Positions 1 to 8,267 of a stretch of DNA of 64,000 nucleotides are shown one piece after another. The translations under genes and the position numbers were made by a program. Source of the stretch: an uncultured Rhodopila sp. (lineage in GTDB: Bacteria; Pseudomonadota; Alphaproteobacteria; Acetobacterales; Acetobacteraceae). The notes under the pieces are model-generated. The model had not been told where the DNA came from. It was given only the letters and a program-made list of their open reading frames with translations, and ran no database searches. Where the stretch lies: assembly GCA_903932145.1 (NCBI GenBank), contig CAIZFE010000004.1, positions 124,001 through 188,000 on the forward strand. The letters are read 5' to 3'. Every line of letters begins with the position of its first letter. The first letter of the stretch is position 1.

Positions 1-245
1 GAGATGAACCCCGGCCGGTGCGCGATCATAAAGCCGAGCGTCTTGGTGTGCTGGGCGGCATGGGTGGCGACCAGCACGGCATCGGCGTCGGACGAATTAT
101 GCGCGATCAGGACGCGTTCGAATCCGGCGGCTTCATGCGCCTGAGCGAATTTCGCGATGTAATCGGGATCAATCACCGGCCCGCTTGCCGGGTGGATCTC
201 GGATTTCGCTTCCGATGCGATCATGCCAATAAATTCGACAGTCAT
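1..245 (-). CDS. LLM-class flavin-dependent monooxygenase (SsuD-like), N-terminal part only
   Basis: The leftward reading frame starts at the ATG at 245 behind a good AGGAGA ribosome site and stays open to the window edge, so only about the first 81 residues are present. They read MTVEFIGMIASEAKSEIHP, then FAQAHEAAGFERVLIAHNSS and HTKTLGFMIAHRPGF. This is the first beta-alpha unit pattern of bacterial luciferase-like alkanesulfonate monooxygenases (FMNH2-dependent desulfonation or related oxidations). It is the most downstream visible gene of the leftward catabolic operon, about 95 bp after aroQ. The family call is firm; the substrate is unknown because the protein is cut off. Confidence 0.8.
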   Translation of the reverse strand, partial: MTVEFIGMIASEAKSEIHPASGPVIDPDYIAKFAQAHEAAGFERVLIAHNSSDADAVLVATHAAQHTKTLGFMIAHRPGFI

Positions 246-339
246 GGGGGTCTCCTGATGCGCCTGCCCGACAGCTTACGGCGGCCCGTGCTGACGGTCC
301 AATCCGGCGCCCACCGCAGGCGCCGTCTCAGTCACCCCA

Positions 340-789
340 TCATTCCGTCTTGTCGTCAATCAGCTTGGCGACGCGGCGCAGTGCCAGAAGATATCCCTGC
401 GTGCCGAAGCCTGCGATCACCCCATCCGCCCGCTTTGAAACGAATGAGTGGTGGCGGAATTCCTCGCGCTTATGCACGTTGGAAATATGCACCTCGATCA
501 CCGGTGCATCGAACGTGTTCAGGGCATCCAGGATCGCGACGGAGGTGTGGGTGAAGGCCGCCGGATTGATCACGATTCCACCGGCGGTTTCGCGTGCTTC
601 ATGCACCCAGTCGATGATTTCATATTCGCGGTTGCTCTGGAGGAATTTGATTTCCAGACCGAGTTCCACCGCCAGGGCGCGCACGTCGCGTTCCACGTCG
701 GCCATCGTCTCATGGCCGTAGATGTGCGGCTGGCGCTTGCCCAGCAGGTTCAGGTTCGGACCGTTCAAAACATAAACAAGGCGGCTCAT
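340..789 (-). CDS. aroQ: Type II 3-dehydroquinate dehydratase
   Basis: A 149-residue protein of normal length for the dodecameric type II enzyme, which converts 3-dehydroquinate to 3-dehydroshikimate. The N-terminus has the family signature [11 protein letters not shown], followed by the active-site Tyr loop (PHIYG), [10 protein letters not shown], the substrate-binding segment VIEVHISN and RHHSFVS. The ATG at 789 has AAAGGA upstream. It follows an aroE stump and a CoA-transferase in an operon of catabolic look, so it may serve quinate/shikimate-type degradation as an extra copy rather than aromatic amino-acid synthesis. That role is inference; the enzyme identity is clear. Confidence 0.95.
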   Translation of the reverse strand: MSRLVYVLNGPNLNLLGKRQPHIYGHETMADVERDVRALAVELGLEIKFLQSNREYEIIDWVHEARETAGGIVINPAAFTHTSVAILDALNTFDAPVIEVHISNVHKREEFRHHSFVSKRADGVIAGFGTQGYLLALRRVAKLIDDKTE

Positions 790-863
790 CGTTTTATCCT
801 TTCAGGGTCGGGTCAGGATTTGACCCGGACATCCAGCATCCGCTGATGCGTTGGAATATGGAC

Positions 864-1085
864 TCAAACCGCCGGTTCGGCAGGCGCGACACTCTTGCCA
901 CTGACCACGAAAACCTGTTTTGGGATACCCACAAGAATGCGGAAAGCGCAACCGTTGCCGCGTTGAGTCCGGTCCAACGCGATATAATCGATGTCCTGAC
1001 CGGTCTGGGTAGCATAGGCCAGATGGATCAGCGGCGATTTGCTATGGCCGATCGGATTGCCGATGACCGCATAGACGTCCGTCAT
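864..1085 (-). pseudogene. Shikimate dehydrogenase (aroE) remnant
   Basis: The ATG at 1085 overlaps the stop of the upstream CoA-transferase (ATGA). The first ~37 residues are a perfect AroE amino end: [17 protein letters not shown], then the segment ending in DYIALD. After that the frame reads [15 protein letters not shown], which is not AroE, and stops after 73 codons; the complete enzyme is about 270-280 residues. A neighbouring frame briefly reads [12 protein letters not shown], which resembles the next AroE helix, so a frameshift followed by a large internal deletion is likely. No NADP-binding domain is present, so the product cannot be active. Translation may persist only through coupling. 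Confidence 0.75.
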
Positions 1086-2314
1086 GACAACGCCGCGACG
1101 GCCGGTTCGGCGTACAACACCCCGTCGCGCACCATCGCATCGACCTCGTCAGGTGTGTAACCAAGTGCCTCGGCGATGGCGCGATTATGCTGGCCCATTA
1201 GCGGCGCCGGGCTGCGCGGTGAAGCATCGCAATCGGAGAAGTAGAACGGCAGGTTGGGCAGTTGCACGCGCCCGAGCACCGGATGGTGCTGCTCGATGAT
1301 CATGCCGCGGGCTTTGGTTTGCGGATCGGCAACAACCTCATCGATGCTCTGTAGTGCTGCGCACGGCACTTCTACGCCATCCAGCGCCGCAATACATGCT
1401 GCTCGGGATGGTTGCGCCAGTGCCCATGCCTTGACGTAGGCGAGCGCTTCCAAACGATTTGCATTGCGATTGATCGAGTGCAGGAAGCGTTCGTCCAAGG
1501 CCAATGCCTCACCGCCGATCAGCCGAGCCAACCGTTTCCAGGCATCATCGACCTGCGCCGCGATGACCACATAGCCGTCACGCGCGGTGAACACGCCATA
1601 GATCGTTGATTCCGGCTGATCGTGCCCGGTTTGCACCGGAATGTCGGTGCCACCGCTTAAAGTGTAGCGTTGCACCGCGTAATCGTGCATCGAGATCATG
1701 CAGTCATACAGCGCCATATCGATGTGCTGGCCCTTGCCCGACGCGGCGCGCCCAACCAGCGCGGCACACACGGACGCCACGCCATAAACACCGGTGTACA
1801 TGTCGGCGATCGGCATCCGGAACAAGGGCGGTGCCTCCCCCGGAACACCAAGTTGCGCCATCGCGCCGCTTTTTGCTTCGGCGATCAAACCGAAACCGGG
1901 GCGTGATGAATCGGGACCGGTATGACCGTATGCGGATACCGAACAATAGATCAGTTTCGGATTGATCTTCGATAGCGCCTCGTAGCCAAGACCGAGCCGG
2001 TCCAAAGCGCCGGGGCGGTAATTCTCGATGAAGACATCGGCGGTGGCGACCAGTTTGTGCAGCAGTTCAAGCCCGCGTTTGTCCTTCAGGTCGATACAAA
2101 GTCCCTGCTTGCCCATGTTCTGCTGAAGAAAATAGCCGCTCTGACCATCCTTCACCATCGCATGCATGCGGCCCGCATCGCCGGCTTTCGGCCGCTCGAC
2201 CTTGATGACCTCGGCACCGAGCGCCGCCAGGTTCCGGGACATGAAGGGGCCGGCGAGGAAATGGCTGTAATCGATAACGCGAATGCCGGTGAGCGGCAGC
2301 GGTTGGGTTGCCAT
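1082..2314 (-). CDS. CaiB/BaiF family CoA-transferase
   Basis: A class III CoA-transferase of about 410 residues. The N-terminus [20 protein letters not shown], then [32 protein letters not shown] and the [16 protein letters not shown] block are typical of the intertwined-dimer family, which moves CoA between carboxylic acids through an aspartyl intermediate. I start it at the ATG at 2314, because an earlier in-frame start would overlap maoC and add ten residues the family lacks. It lies 2 bp after the maoC stop and its stop overlaps the aroE stump. Together with the MaoC hydratase it points to activation and hydration of an organic acid; the actual acid cannot be read from sequence. Confidence 0.9.
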   Translation of the reverse strand: MATQPLPLTGIRVIDYSHFLAGPFMSRNLAALGAEVIKVERPKAGDAGRMHAMVKDGQSGYFLQQNMGKQGLCIDLKDKRGLELLHKLVATADVFIENYRPGALDRLGLGYEALSKINPKLIYCSVSAYGHTGPDSSRPGFGLIAEAKSGAMAQLGVPGEAPPLFRMPIADMYTGVYGVASVCAALVGRAASGKGQHIDMALYDCMISMHDYAVQRYTLSGGTDIPVQTGHDQPESTIYGVFTARDGYVVIAAQVDDAWKRLARLIGGEALALDERFLHSINRNANRLEALAYVKAWALAQPSRAACIAALDGVEVPCAALQSIDEVVADPQTKARGMIIEQHHPVLGRVQLPNLPFYFSDCDASPRSPAPLMGQHNRAIAEALGYTPDEVDAMVRDGVLYAEPAVAALS

Positions 2315-2316
2315 TA

Positions 2317-2775
2317 TCAGTTCTTCTCCGCAACAGGCCGGCACGGGATCATCAGGCGGTGCTCGCCCAGTTGGACGACCTCACCGTGCTGGTTGATCAG
2401 TTCGGATGGCAGCACCACGATCCCCCAGCCCTGGCGCTTCGTCAGCCGCATGCTGGCGACACGGAATTTCACATGCACGGTGTCGTTCAGCTTGATCGGC
2501 AGCTTGAAATCCCAGGTCCAGCCAAGCGACATGCCCGGCACGAAGCGGAAATCCGAACGGGTCTTGAGGCCGTCGGCCAACGACAGCCCGAACAATCCGT
2601 GAGCCACGCGTGTGCCGAACGGAGTGGTTTTCGCGTATTCCTCATCGACGTGGACAGGGGTGAAATCGCCTGTCAGTTCAGCATAGGCATTGACCATCGC
2701 CTCCGTTACAATAACCGACGGACTGATGCATTCATCGCCAATTTTGGCATCGTCCCAGTACAGATCTTCGGACAT
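2317..2775 (-). CDS. MaoC-family (R)-specific enoyl-CoA hydratase-like protein
   Basis: About 152 residues with a single hot-dog fold. The key block is YAELTGDFTPVHVDEEYAK followed by FGTRVAHGLFGLSLADG, which holds the Asp/His catalytic pair of MaoC-like hydratases. The ATG at 2775 is chosen because AAGGAA lies about 8 bp upstream and the sequence MSEDLYWDD matches family starts; a start at 2814 would add 13 residues. It sits between the ketopantoate-reductase-like gene and the CaiB gene with tight spacing, so the three are probably co-transcribed. Likely role: hydration of a 2-enoyl-CoA made by the neighbouring CoA-transferase (inference). Confidence 0.9.
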   Translation of the reverse strand: MSEDLYWDDAKIGDECISPSVIVTEAMVNAYAELTGDFTPVHVDEEYAKTTPFGTRVAHGLFGLSLADGLKTRSDFRFVPGMSLGWTWDFKLPIKLNDTVHVKFRVASMRLTKRQGWGIVVLPSELINQHGEVVQLGEHRLMIPCRPVAEKN

Positions 2776-2833
2776 GTTTGCTGATTCCTTATGCGCGGAT
2801 GGCAACTTACTCAAAATAGACTTTCATTGCGGA

Positions 2834-3775
2834 TCACGTCTTTCCCGGATAATCAGTCATTGCGTATTCGATGCCCTTGACGCACGCCACCAGCGTGCTG
2901 TTGACCGGCGTCGGCACGCCGCATTGGGCGCCCCGGCGCACCACCGATCCGTGGATGAAATCCACCTCGGTGACCGAACCGTTGCCCAGGCTCTGCAGCA
3001 TGGAGGTCTTGAACTCCGGTGGCAGCCCCGCCCCGGCTTTCACCCACGCCTCACGCGGATCGGTGATCGACAACACGACACCGCTGGCCCGCGCCACCGC
3101 CATGGCCTCGGAAATCGCGGCAAGCGCGCAGGCCTCCATCGCCGGCAGGCTATACAAACCGCCATAGGTCAGCCTGGTGATCGCCGTCAGCGCGCCACCG
3201 GCCACGTTGATCAGCAGCTTGTCCCACATCACGCCCATGATGTTCGGACTGATCTCGGCCGGCAGATCGGAACGGATGAAAGCATCCGCCACCGCGCGTA
3301 CCCGGCCGTTGATGCGCCCGTCCAGCTCGCCGATAATCGTTTCCTTGCCACGCGTGCCGATGCGGACATGACCCGGCCCGAGGAACACGCCGCCAACATA
3401 GGTCTTGGCCGCCAGCACCCGATCACGTCCAACAACATCCGCGATGATCTCTTCGTGGCCGAGACCGTTCTGGATCGACATCACCATCGTATCCGGACCG
3501 ATCAGCGCGGACGCCGATTCGACCGCCTGACGCGTATGGAACGATTTCACCAGAATGATGACCAGATCGGCCGGCCCGATCCCATCCGCGCTCGTCCGGG
3601 CCTGCACCCGAACCGTGCGTTCGGTGTCGCCGTCGAGCATCCGCAGGCCGCCGGCATTCATCGCATCGACATGCGCCTGATACGGATCGATCAACCAGAC
3701 GTCGTTGCCGGCCTCGGTCAACACCCCGCCGATGGTCGAACCTAAAGCCCCCGCGCCGATGAAACAGATCTTCAT
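2834..3775 (-). CDS. 2-dehydropantoate 2-reductase (ApbA/PanE) family protein
   Basis: A 313-residue NAD(P)-dependent reductase. It opens with the Rossmann motif GAGALGSTIGGVL and has the family features VKSFHTRQAVE, SIQNGLGHEE and the C-terminal helical block with NIMGVMWDKLLINVAGGALTA cut by helix N-capping residues. A strong GGGAGG ribosome site precedes the ATG at 3775. True PanE makes pantoate for CoA synthesis. Here the position as the first gene of a CoA-ester catabolic operon suggests reduction of another 2-oxo acid, so I give no symbol. The promoter region holds a perfect palindrome facing a LysR relic. Confidence 0.85.
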   Translation of the reverse strand: MKICFIGAGALGSTIGGVLTEAGNDVWLIDPYQAHVDAMNAGGLRMLDGDTERTVRVQARTSADGIGPADLVIILVKSFHTRQAVESASALIGPDTMVMSIQNGLGHEEIIADVVGRDRVLAAKTYVGGVFLGPGHVRIGTRGKETIIGELDGRINGRVRAVADAFIRSDLPAEISPNIMGVMWDKLLINVAGGALTAITRLTYGGLYSLPAMEACALAAISEAMAVARASGVVLSITDPREAWVKAGAGLPPEFKTSMLQSLGNGSVTEVDFIHGSVVRRGAQCGVPTPVNSTLVACVKGIEYAMTDYPGKT

Positions 3776-3823
3776 CCCGGCCTCCCCTGATGCGGGGGTG
3801 GTTTAGGCGTCGGTTCGCCAGAC

Positions 3824-3840
3824 TGACTATACGATAGTCA
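3824..3840. promoter_or_regulatory. Perfect 17-bp palindrome, likely LysR-type operator
   Basis: TGACTAT-ACG-ATAGTCA is a perfect inverted repeat in the 77-bp gap between the divergent panE-like gene and the LysR relic. LysR regulators usually bind T-N11-A palindromes in such divergons. The site is intact although the regulator is broken. Confidence 0.55.
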
Positions 3841-3852
3841 CAATGTCCGGTA

Positions 3853-4781
3853 TTGCCGCACGCAATGACGAAACCGTCCGAGACCCGAAACCCGGCCTTG
3901 CTCGACGTCCGGCTGCTGCGGCTGTTCGACGTGCTCCACCGCACGCGCAGCGTCACCCGGGCAACCGAGGAACTCGGGCAGGCGCAGCCCACCGTCAGCA
4001 TCTGGCTCAATCGCCTGCGCTGGGCACTGCGCGATCCGCTGTTCGTCCGCACGCCGGCCGGCATGGAACCAACCCCGCGCGCCGACGCCCTGATCGACAC
4101 CGCCCGATCCGCCATCGAAACACTGCTGCGCCTGACCGCAAGCGAGCAGGCATTCGATCCCCGACCACCCGGCGCCGTTTCCGCATCTGCATGACCGACG
4201 CGCGCCTGCTGGCCCGGGTGCGCGAGGATGCGCCGCATATCCAGATCGAGGCCCTGCGCATCGACGCCGAAACCTGACCCTATCTGCGTTCGGGCGAAGC
4301 CGACCTGGCGCTCGGTCTCATTCCGGAGCTCGAGTCCGGCTTCTACCAACAGACGCTGTTTGCCCAGGACTGGATGTGTCTCGCCAACCCGGAGCATCCG
4401 CGTATCCGCGAAACGCTCAGCCTGTCTGACTACGCAAACGAGGCGCATATCGGGATCGTCTCCGGGACCGGCCATCGGCTTCTGGAACACGCCGTCGATC
4501 AGGCCCGCATTGAGCGCCGGATCGTGCTGGAACTGCCCCGCTTCCTTGGCCTGGCCGCCATCCTGCTGACAACCGATCTGATCGCGACCCTGCCACGGCA
4601 GACCGGCGAGACGTTGGCCGCTGCCAGCGGACTGAAGACTCTATCCTGCCCGGTCCCGGTGCCATCGTTCACGGTCAAGCAGCACTGGCACACACGGTTC
4701 CACAATGATGGTGGTAATATCTGGCTGCGGGGTTTGTACGCGAGATTGTTCCAGCAACCGGAAGGAAACGAGTCTGCTTAA
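3853..4781 (+). pseudogene. LysR-type transcriptional regulator, broken by a frameshift and a stop
   Basis: The first 113-codon frame carries a clear winged helix-turn-helix: LLRLFDVLHRTRSVTRATEE, LGQAQPTVSIWLNRLR and DPLFVRTPAGMEPT. Around 4170-4190 homology moves to another frame (FRICMTDARLLARVREDAP). That frame meets an in-frame TGA at 4275-4277 and then resumes as YLRSGEADLALGLIPELE through the effector domain to the TAA at 4779-4781. So one indel plus one nonsense change disrupt a protein of normal length (~305 residues). It is divergent from the catabolic operon it presumably once controlled. Two independent lesions make a sequencing error unlikely. Confidence 0.85.
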
Positions 4782-5283
4782 CCCGGCCTCCTCTCTGGCT
4801 TTATTGCTGAATGCCCCCGTGCGTGCGGGGCAGGTCACCTGGATCGGTGTGCGCCCGGAACGCCGGCAAGCGATGCGGGTGGTGACTGAAGCCGGCCTTG
4901 ATCCCGCATTCGGGCTTGAAGGCGACCATTACCGGGGCCGCGCCAACCCGCAGCGGCAGGTGACGCTGATCCAGGCGGAACACCTGGACGCCATCGCCGC
5001 TTATATCGGTGCGGATCGAATCGAACCCGGCCGATTACGCCGCAATATCGTCGTCTCGGGCATCAACTTGCTGGCGCTGCGCGATCGGCATTTCCGCCTT
5101 GGGTCCGCGGTGCTTTTTGCGACCGGCTTGTGTCACCCCTGCTCCCGCATGGAGGAAATTCTGGGTATCGGCGGCTACAATGCTGTTCGAGGCCACGGCG
5201 GGATCACAGCCAGGGTGATCGAAGGCGGCCAAGTGCGCCTTGGCGACGTTGTCCATCGAATGGATGCCGTCGCGGAGCGCTGA
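4774..5283 (+). CDS. MOSC-domain protein
   Basis: The protein reads VTWIGVRPERRQAMRVV, then GLEGDHYRGRANPQRQVTLI, LRRNIVVSGINLLAL and ATGLCHPCSRMEEILG, ending with GGITARVIEGGQVRLGD. This is the MOSC beta-barrel of molybdenum-cofactor sulfurase C-termini and YiiM-like proteins; the Cys pair in LCHPC is in the expected sulfur-carrying position. The start is uncertain. The frame opens at an ATG at 4705, but that overlaps the LysR relic and adds about 22 unrelated residues. I place it at the CTG at 4774, which has AAGGAA 6 bp upstream; a GTG at 4819 is the alternative. The pathway partner is unknown. Confidence 0.8.
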   Translation: MLNPASSLALLLNAPVRAGQVTWIGVRPERRQAMRVVTEAGLDPAFGLEGDHYRGRANPQRQVTLIQAEHLDAIAAYIGADRIEPGRLRRNIVVSGINLLALRDRHFRLGSAVLFATGLCHPCSRMEEILGIGGYNAVRGHGGITARVIEGGQVRLGDVVHRMDAVAER

Positions 5284-5329
5284 TGCGGCGCCCACCTGCC
5301 GGGTCAGCCCGATCGCAAGCACCCGCGCG

Positions 5330-5872
5330 TCACAGCAATCCCTTCAGCCGCAAGAGTCCGAATGCGGCAATCGTCATGGCTTCCCGTACCGTTCCATCGC
5401 AAATCATCCCCTCGAAATCCGCCAGCGCGACGCTCTCGCAGATCATATCTCGTTCGGTGACCTCGCGTGCATGGTCGCCCTGCGTCAGGCCGGTTGCGAG
5501 AAAAATATGACCCCGCTGATTGCAATAGCCGGGTCCTTGGAAGATCAAACCGACGCGGATCATTTGGGAGGCAACCAATCCGGTTTCCTCCTGGAGTTCG
5601 GCTGCCGCCAATACCGCCGGATCGGTGTCCGGCGCCTGTTCCCACATGCCCATCGGGAATTCCCAGACTCGTTCGCCAACCGGGTACCGATATTGCTCCA
5701 CCAATGTCAGGCGATTGTCCTGCCAGGGGACCACCACGACAAAATCCGGACGTTCCACCACGCCATACAGACCGTCGCTGCCATCCGCATGCCGGAAACG
5801 GTCCTCGCGAACCCGGGTCCACGGATTCTCATAGGCAATCCGACTGGAGAGAGTGAGGTAGGGACTGTTCAT
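5330..5872 (-). CDS. NUDIX hydrolase, ADP-ribose pyrophosphatase-like
   Basis: A 180-residue protein. The NUDIX box lies at about residues 74-100: GMWEQAPD, then LAAAELQEETGLV. It matches GX5EX7REUXEEXGU except that the Arg is replaced by Ala, while the metal-binding EExG glutamates are kept. The N-terminal part has NPWTRVREDRF and VVVPWQDNRLTLVEQYRYPV, a pattern common in ADP-sugar diphosphatases. Such enzymes hydrolyse nucleoside diphosphates linked to another moiety using Mg2+. It is convergent with the MOSC gene and about 90 bp from the next leftward gene. The exact substrate cannot be told, and the Arg change may alter activity. Confidence 0.85.
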   Translation of the reverse strand: MNSPYLTLSSRIAYENPWTRVREDRFRHADGSDGLYGVVERPDFVVVVPWQDNRLTLVEQYRYPVGERVWEFPMGMWEQAPDTDPAVLAAAELQEETGLVASQMIRVGLIFQGPGYCNQRGHIFLATGLTQGDHAREVTERDMICESVALADFEGMICDGTVREAMTIAAFGLLRLKGLL

Positions 5873-5962
5873 CGTGTTGCGTCACCGGTCGCTGCGATAC
5901 GGTGACAGTCTAACACGAAGCGGGTTCCGGAATGGCATGGGATCGAGGACAGCGCCGTCGCG

Positions 5963-6511
5963 TTACATTGCTACCCCCGTGGGATCACCTGTGACACGCA
6001 TTCGGATGGTTCGAACCGGATGATCGAGGCAATCGCGGGAGATCAGTTTTACGGCCGCGATGGAACCAACAAGACTGGTAGCGACGAACAAAAGCAAGTC
6101 GCCACTCCAGTCGCCGGAGAGACCATGCTGTAGATAAAACCAGATCGGGAATACACCCGCGACGCTGCCGGCCACCCGCACGAACCACCGCGAAAGCCAA
6201 CGCGGCGTCACCATGGCTCCGGCGCAAACAGCCAGAAAAGGTGCCAGGGCAAAGGCGGCGCCATAGAGTGCATCGGTCATCGGTTGGCCGTACCGATAGG
6301 TCGTCACCACCACCAACAGTGTGAGGAGATAACTCACAACGGCCATCAGCGATGCGAGCGAAACATAGATGATCGCTTTAATGCAGAATAAGCAGGCCAG
6401 GGTGACACGGTGCTCGAGCACGAACGGACAGAGTTGCCAGAAAACCGCGAGAAAGTGCATCGACGCGCTCCCGCCCGCTCGGCCGAAGTGCCGCTGCGGG
6501 TGAGAGTCCAT
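5963..6511 (-). CDS. Hypothetical membrane protein
   Basis: A 182-residue protein not recognised as a known family. Four to five hydrophobic segments are visible: LACLFCIKAIIYVSLASLMA, SYLLTLLVVVTTY, ALYGAAFALAPFLAVCAGAM, RVAGSVAGVFPIWFYL and LLLFVATSLVGSIAAVKLI. The ATG at 6511 has GAGG upstream; an inner ATG at 6460 behind GGGAG is an equally good start. It sits just downstream of the Tad operon on the same strand, separated by about 107 bp from the TPR lipoprotein gene, but nothing ties it to pilus function. Confidence 0.55.
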   Translation of the reverse strand: MDSHPQRHFGRAGGSASMHFLAVFWQLCPFVLEHRVTLACLFCIKAIIYVSLASLMAVVSYLLTLLVVVTTYRYGQPMTDALYGAAFALAPFLAVCAGAMVTPRWLSRWFVRVAGSVAGVFPIWFYLQHGLSGDWSGDLLLFVATSLVGSIAAVKLISRDCLDHPVRTIRMRVTGDPTGVAM

Positions 6512-6618
6512 TGAACCTCAAAATAATTAACAAACCGTTCACAGCACCGTTAAAGCACTGCCGCTCCGCAATTTGTGCGAAGTTACACGAAGCGAGCGTC
6601 CGTTTCAGACCACTGTGC

Positions 6619-8154
6619 TCAGCGCGGCAGCCCGGGCACAATCGCCGCTCCCGCGGCTTGCTCCTGCAACGGACGCGAAGGCGTTGGCGGCTTTTCGGAT
6701 TGGGTCACGGGTTCACCGGCAGCGGCCGCCTGCTCTTGTAACGGGCGATGTGGCACGGCATTCGCGTCGGCACGAACACCTGTTAAAGCCGGTGGCGGCA
6801 AGGGCTCTTGAACGAGTGATCGCGAAGTGCCCCTCGCGTCAGCCTGGGCCGCGCGCACATTCCGAGGAACCAGACTGTCCTGTAGCGGAGGGCGCGACAC
6901 GGTCGATCCAGTGTGTGGAGCTGACGTATCGCCGCGCGCCACCAACATCGGCGGCGGCGGAACCGGCGACGGCATCCTGGCAGCCATCGGCGCGATTGGT
7001 TTGACATCGACCAAGGATTGACCGGAAGCCACGGGCGGATTGGAAGCCACCGGTTGGCTGAAAGTTACTGGCCTCTCAACATCTGCGACCGCCGGACCAG
7101 CCGCCGAAACCGCACTGCGCGCGGGACCTTGCTCCTGCAGCGGACGCCGTACGACCGCTCGCTGGACGGAAGGCTCAGTCTGCTCCCGCTGTGGCGCCGG
7201 AGGCTGAGCGAGAGGAACATCCTGATGGACTGCCGGCAGTGTGGGAGCCGCCGCCGCTTGGGGCCGGGAACCGGTTGGCGCGGGAAGCACGGCTCGCTGA
7301 GTCGCAGGCGCTTTTGCGACTGGAGCCGATTGCATTCCAACGATAACCGGTTCCGTCAGGATGCCACGCGATACGATCCGCGTGCCGCCATCAGGTTGAA
7401 AGCCGCTGCTTTGCATCGACACCGCCTGGGTGAGACTGGCCAGGTCCGAAGCCCCGATTCGCGACCCGAGGATTTGCCCGGCTTCAACCGGATGACCGGA
7501 TGCCGCATCAAGAATACCCACGTTGGTCTTGATCCGCTCCGACAGGTTCGGGGAGTCGTGAAACGGCAACATCGTCAGCCGGGCCTCGTCTCGATGCCCT
7601 GACAACAAAAGCGATAACGCGAGATCGTTGTTGATCGTCACGTCGTCAGGTGTGTCCCGCAACGCCTTCCGGTACAGATCCTGTGCCTGATCGTGCTTGT
7701 GCAGGATATCGAATGCCACCGCCTTGTTGACCATGGCTTTCGTATCATGCGGATTGATCGCCAGGACTTCGGTCAAGGTCAGTACCGCCCGTGCCGGTTC
7801 CCCCGACATGATCTGAATGGCACCCAACGTCCCTTGCAGATCGGCGTCATGCGGCGTGGCTTTCAATCGGCGCGCCAATATCGCCGAGGCGTCCTCCATG
7901 CTGCCATTGCGCGCCAAACCTTCCGCGCCACGAAGCTGAATCTGCGTGTCGTTCGGCGATTCGTTGGCGGCGGCCGTATACATCGAAATCGCCGTTTGCC
8001 GATCGCCGGAGGCCTCGGCGGCGTCGGCGACGCGAAGGCGCGATTCGGCGGTGAGCGCGTGCTGCTGTCCATCCTGGTGCGGCGAGCATCCGGCCAGCAG
8101 CACGCACCAGACCGCCGAGATCGTCAGGCAAGTCCGCTCCGCCCTACTATTCAT
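6619..8154 (-). CDS. TPR lipoprotein of the Tad locus (TadD-like) with repetitive Pro/Ala-rich tail
   Basis: Starting at the ATG at 8154, the protein has a lipoprotein signal ending in the lipobox LLAGC, so it should be anchored to a membrane. Residues ~40-210 form tetratricopeptide-like helices (TAISMYTAAANESPNDTQIQ, AVLTLTEVLAINPHDTKAMV, YRKALRDTPDDVTINNDLAL), as in TadD/pilotin-like proteins of Flp systems. The C-terminal half is low-complexity Pro/Ala/Gln with a recurring RPLQEQ-type motif. It closes the leftward pilus operon after tadC with a 113-bp gap, which may hold its own promoter. The tail is unusual for TadD, which normally ends after the TPR block. Confidence 0.75.
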   Translation of the reverse strand: MNSRAERTCLTISAVWCVLLAGCSPHQDGQQHALTAESRLRVADAAEASGDRQTAISMYTAAANESPNDTQIQLRGAEGLARNGSMEDASAILARRLKATPHDADLQGTLGAIQIMSGEPARAVLTLTEVLAINPHDTKAMVNKAVAFDILHKHDQAQDLYRKALRDTPDDVTINNDLALSLLLSGHRDEARLTMLPFHDSPNLSERIKTNVGILDAASGHPVEAGQILGSRIGASDLASLTQAVSMQSSGFQPDGGTRIVSRGILTEPVIVGMQSAPVAKAPATQRAVLPAPTGSRPQAAAAPTLPAVHQDVPLAQPPAPQREQTEPSVQRAVVRRPLQEQGPARSAVSAAGPAVADVERPVTFSQPVASNPPVASGQSLVDVKPIAPMAARMPSPVPPPPMLVARGDTSAPHTGSTVSRPPLQDSLVPRNVRAAQADARGTSRSLVQEPLPPPALTGVRADANAVPHRPLQEQAAAAGEPVTQSEKPPTPSRPLQEQAAGAAIVPGLPR

Positions 8155-8267
8155 GACACTCGCTCCAGCCTGCCACGGCATAATCCAGCCACAAAGCGGC
8201 CGAAGGAAAATTTGGGCCGTTAGGCAAACCTTTATACCTTACCCTCTGAAATGTCTCCATAAAGTGA

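Noticed and set aside
3788-3805. GC-rich run after the panE-like start as a riboswitch or terminator
   Set aside because: It is only the ribosome-site region of the leftward gene and no stem with a T-run is formed.
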